Of a stretch of DNA of 64,000 bases, positions 61,578 through 64,000 are shown piece by piece (within the stretch, counting starts at the first letter, position 1; the number at the start of each line of letters is the position of its first letter). The stretch is from Paraburkholderia domus (GTDB taxonomy: Bacteria > Pseudomonadota > Gammaproteobacteria > Burkholderiales > Burkholderiaceae): NCBI RefSeq assembly GCF_905220705.1, contig NZ_CAJNAT010000015.1, positions 1 to 64,000 on the forward strand, written 5' to 3'. A program made the position numbers and the translations under genes. The notes beneath the pieces are model-generated. The model worked only from the letters and a program-made list of their open reading frames with translations, had not been told where the DNA came from and ran no database searches.

Positions 61578-64000
61578 ATGAACGACCACCAGCAACCGAC
61601 TCATCCGGTTCCCGCCGCGCAAGGTCTGTACGACCCGCAAAATGAACATGACGCCTGCGGCGTCGGCTTCGTTGCTCACATCAAGGGCAAGAAAAGCCAC
61701 GAGATCATCGAGCAAGGCCTGAAGATTCTCGAGAACCTCGACCACCGGGGCGCCGTCGGCGCCGATCCGCTGATGGGCGACGGCGCGGGCATCCTGATCC
61801 AGATCCCGGACGGTTTCTATCGCGAGGAAATGGCCAAGCAGGGTGTCGTGTTGCCGCCGAACGGCGAGTACGGTGTCGGCATGGTGTTCCTGCCGAAGGA
61901 ACACGCCTCGCGTCTCGCATGCGAACAGGAGCTGGAGCGTACGGTGAAGGCCGAAGGCCAGGTCGTGCTGGGCTGGCGCGACGTGCCGGTCGACCACACC
62001 ATGCCGATTTCGCCCACCGTCAAGGCGAGCGAGCCGCTGATCCGCCAGATTTTTATCGGCCGCGGCAAGGACATCATGGTGACCGACGCGCTCGAGCGGA
62101 AGCTGTATGTGATCCGCAAGACCGCGAGCCACCGCATCCAGGCGCTCAAGCTCAAGCACGGCAAGGAATACTTCGTGCCGTCGTGCTCGGCGCGCACGGT
62201 CGTCTATAAGGGTCTGCTGCTGGCGGGCCAGGTCGGCGTGTATTACCGCGACCTGCAAGACGAGCGCACGGTGTCGGCGCTGGCGCTGGTGCACCAACGC
62301 TTCTCGACCAACACGTTCCCGGCGTGGGAGCTGGCTCACCCGTATCGCATGATCGCCCACAACGGCGAAATCAACACGGTGAAGGGCAACGTCAACTGGC
62401 TGAACGCCCGTACCGGCGCTATCGCGAGCCACGTGCTCGGCGACGATCTGCCGAAGCTGTGGCCGCTGATCTACCCGGGCCAATCCGACACGGCATCGTT
62501 CGACAACTGTCTCGAACTGCTGGTGATGGCCGGCTACCCGCTCGTCCACGCCATGATGATGATGATCCCGGAAGCCTGGGAACAGCACACGCTGATGGAC
62601 GACAACCGCCGCGCGTTCTACGAATACCACGCCGCGATGATGGAGCCGTGGGACGGCCCGGCCGCGATCGCCTTCACCGACGGCCGTCAGATCGGCGCCA
62701 CGCTCGACCGTAACGGCCTGCGTCCGGCGCGCTACATCGTCACCGACGACGACCTCGTCATCATGGCGTCGGAAGCGGGTACGTTGCTGATTCCCGAATC
62801 GAAGATCGTCAAGAAGTGGCGTCTGCAGCCGGGCAAGATGTTCCTGATTGACATGGAACACGGCCGCATCATCGACGACAAGGAACTGAAGGACAACCTC
62901 GCCAACGCCAAGCCGTACAAGAGCTGGATCGACGCGGTCCGGATCAAGCTCGACGAAATCGAGCCGAAGGCCGAAGACGTCGCAACGGAACGCCGCGAAG
63001 CCGCTGCCTTGCTGGATCGTCAGCAGGCGTTCGGCTACACGCAGGAGGACCTCAAGTTCCTGATGGCGCCGATGGCGCAAGCCGGTGAAGAAGCGGTCGG
63101 TTCGATGGGCAACGATTCGCCGCTGGCGGTCATGTCCAACAAGAACAAGACGCTCTATCACTACTTCAAGCAGCTGTTCGCGCAAGTCACGAACCCGCCG
63201 ATCGACCCGATCCGTGAAAACATGGTGATGTCGCTGGTGTCGTTCGTCGGTCCGAAGCCGAACCTGCTGGACACGAACAACATCAACCCGCCGATGCGTC
63301 TCGAAGTGTCGCAGCCGGTGCTCGACTTCAAGGACATCGCGAAGATCCGCGCGATCGATCAGTACACGGGCGGCAAGTTCAGTTCGTACGAACTGAACAT
63401 CTGCTATCCGGTGGCCTGGGGCAAGGAAGGCATCGAAGCGCGTCTGGCTTCGTTGTGCGCGGAAGCTGTGGATGCGGTCAAGTCCGGCTACAACATGCTG
63501 ATCGTGTCGGACCGCAAGACCGACCGCGACAACGTTGCGATCCCGGCCTTGCTGGCAACGGCCGCGATCCACACGCACTTGGTGCAGCACGGTCTGCGCA
63601 CGAGCGCGGGCTTGGTCGTGGAAACCGGCTCGGCGCGTGAAACGCACCACTTCGCGCTGCTTGCGGGCTACGGCGCGGAAGCCGTGCACCCGTACCTCGC
63701 GATGGAAACGCTCAGCCAGATGGCAGTGGGCCTGAAGGGCGACCTGTCGGCGGAGAAGGCGGTCTACAACTTCACCAAGGCAGTCGGCAAGGGTCTGATG
63801 AAGGTCATGTCGAAGATGGGCATTTCGACCTACATGTCCTACACCGGCGCGCAGATTTTCGAAGCAGTCGGTCTGGCTGAAGGCCTGGTGTCGAAGTACT
63901 TCAATGGCACCTCGTCGAAGGTCGGCGGGATCGGGCTGTTCGACGTCGCGGAAGAAGCGATCCGTCTGCATCGTGATGCGTTCGGCGACAACCCGGTGCT
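61578..64000 (+). CDS. gltB: Glutamate synthase large subunit, 5' part (runs off the window)
   Basis: GltB makes two glutamates from glutamine and 2-oxoglutarate with NADPH electrons from GltD. The first 807 codons are present and open to the end of the window. A 26-residue propeptide precedes the catalytic cysteine C27 in DACGVGFVAHIKG; the class II amidotransferase domain contains HQRFSTNTFPAW and HNGEINTVKGN. The central domain starts at about 470; the FMN and FeS domains lie outside. Only a weak SD precedes ATG 61578. Confidence 0.97.
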   Translation, partial: MNDHQQPTHPVPAAQGLYDPQNEHDACGVGFVAHIKGKKSHEIIEQGLKILENLDHRGAVGADPLMGDGAGILIQIPDGFYREEMAKQGVVLPPNGEYGVGMVFLPKEHASRLACEQELERTVKAEGQVVLGWRDVPVDHTMPISPTVKASEPLIRQIFIGRGKDIMVTDALERKLYVIRKTASHRIQALKLKHGKEYFVPSCSARTVVYKGLLLAGQVGVYYRDLQDERTVSALALVHQRFSTNTFPAWELAHPYRMIAHNGEINTVKGNVNWLNARTGAIASHVLGDDLPKLWPLIYPGQSDTASFDNCLELLVMAGYPLVHAMMMMIPEAWEQHTLMDDNRRAFYEYHAAMMEPWDGPAAIAFTDGRQIGATLDRNGLRPARYIVTDDDLVIMASEAGTLLIPESKIVKKWRLQPGKMFLIDMEHGRIIDDKELKDNLANAKPYKSWIDAVRIKLDEIEPKAEDVATERREAAALLDRQQAFGYTQEDLKFLMAPMAQAGEEAVGSMGNDSPLAVMSNKNKTLYHYFKQLFAQVTNPPIDPIRENMVMSLVSFVGPKPNLLDTNNINPPMRLEVSQPVLDFKDIAKIRAIDQYTGGKFSSYELNICYPVAWGKEGIEARLASLCAEAVDAVKSGYNMLIVSDRKTDRDNVAIPALLATAAIHTHLVQHGLRTSAGLVVETGSARETHHFALLAGYGAEAVHPYLAMETLSQMAVGLKGDLSAEKAVYNFTKAVGKGLMKVMSKMGISTYMSYTGAQIFEAVGLAEGLVSKYFNGTSSKVGGIGLFDVAEEAIRLHRDAFGDNPV

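Noticed and set aside
61422..63971. An 849-codon minus-strand open frame opposite gltB
   Set aside because: It is the antisense shadow of gltB, whose plus-strand frame carries catalytic Cys27 and amidotransferase motifs and simply lacks a stop before the window edge.

Overview
This is a high-GC (roughly 60-65% by eye) proteobacterial chromosome segment. Protein sequences and gene order fit a betaproteobacterium of the Burkholderiaceae, most likely Paraburkholderia or Burkholderia chromosome 1; the genus is inferred, not proven. Almost everything is core housekeeping DNA. There is no prophage, integron, CRISPR array, toxin-antitoxin pair or genomic island that I can support.

Layout. (1) 1-1897: the 3' end of an rRNA operon (5S tail and terminator), then a near-consensus promoter, tRNA-Tyr, tRNA-Gly, tRNA-Thr, the first EF-Tu gene and tRNA-Trp. 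(2) 1934-14151: secE-nusG-rplK-rplA-rplJ-rplL-rpoB-rpoC, with terminators or leaders between the blocks. (3) 14403-16250: recQ, sitting between rpoC and the str operon. (4) 16472-20977: rpsL-rpsG-fusA-tuf (second, near-identical EF-Tu gene). (5) 21104-35801: the S10, spc and alpha ribosomal clusters, from rpsJ to rplQ, including secY, infA, rpmJ and rpoA. (6) 35987-40262: cutA-dsbD, then hemB and engB on the minus strand. (7) 40479-46606: a membrane and periplasmic redox block: di-haem cytochrome c4, the System II cytochrome c assembly proteins CcsB and CcsA, and the periplasmic methionine sulfoxide reductase pair MsrPQ. (8) 46690-48659: lysA and lptM on the minus strand, divergent from cyaY. 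(9) 48735-58804: mrcA (minus), divergent from pilM-pilN-pilO/P-pilQ-aroK-aroB-dgt, the conserved mrcA-pil-aro neighbourhood of beta- and gammaproteobacteria. (10) 58942-64000: a DUF883 membrane protein and an OmpW-like porin (minus), a degenerate REP-associated transposase-like gene, and the 5' two-thirds of gltB running off the window.

How the genes work together. The first 36 kb encodes most of the transcription and translation machinery: RNA polymerase subunits beta, beta' and alpha, NusG, EF-Tu twice, EF-G, IF-1, about 30 ribosomal proteins and the SecYE translocon core. Visible control points are intrinsic terminators, long leaders resembling autogenous control sites (L10 leader, rpsL-rpsG spacer, rplL-rpoB attenuator region) and three internal promoters whose -10 boxes lie in or at the edge of dyad symmetries. 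The second half covers envelope disulfide and haem chemistry, peptidoglycan synthesis, type IV pilus assembly, the shikimate pathway, lysine and glutamate synthesis.

The observations most worth a second look are: a transposase-family protein that has lost both catalytic motifs yet stays intact upstream of gltB; a single gene that appears to fuse PilO and PilP, next to a short PilQ; promoters embedded in terminator-like dyads; a strong terminator between rpoA and rplQ; an orphan plus-strand terminator between hemB and engB; and the sharp gene-conversion boundary between the two tuf genes. I found no convincing wholly new system.
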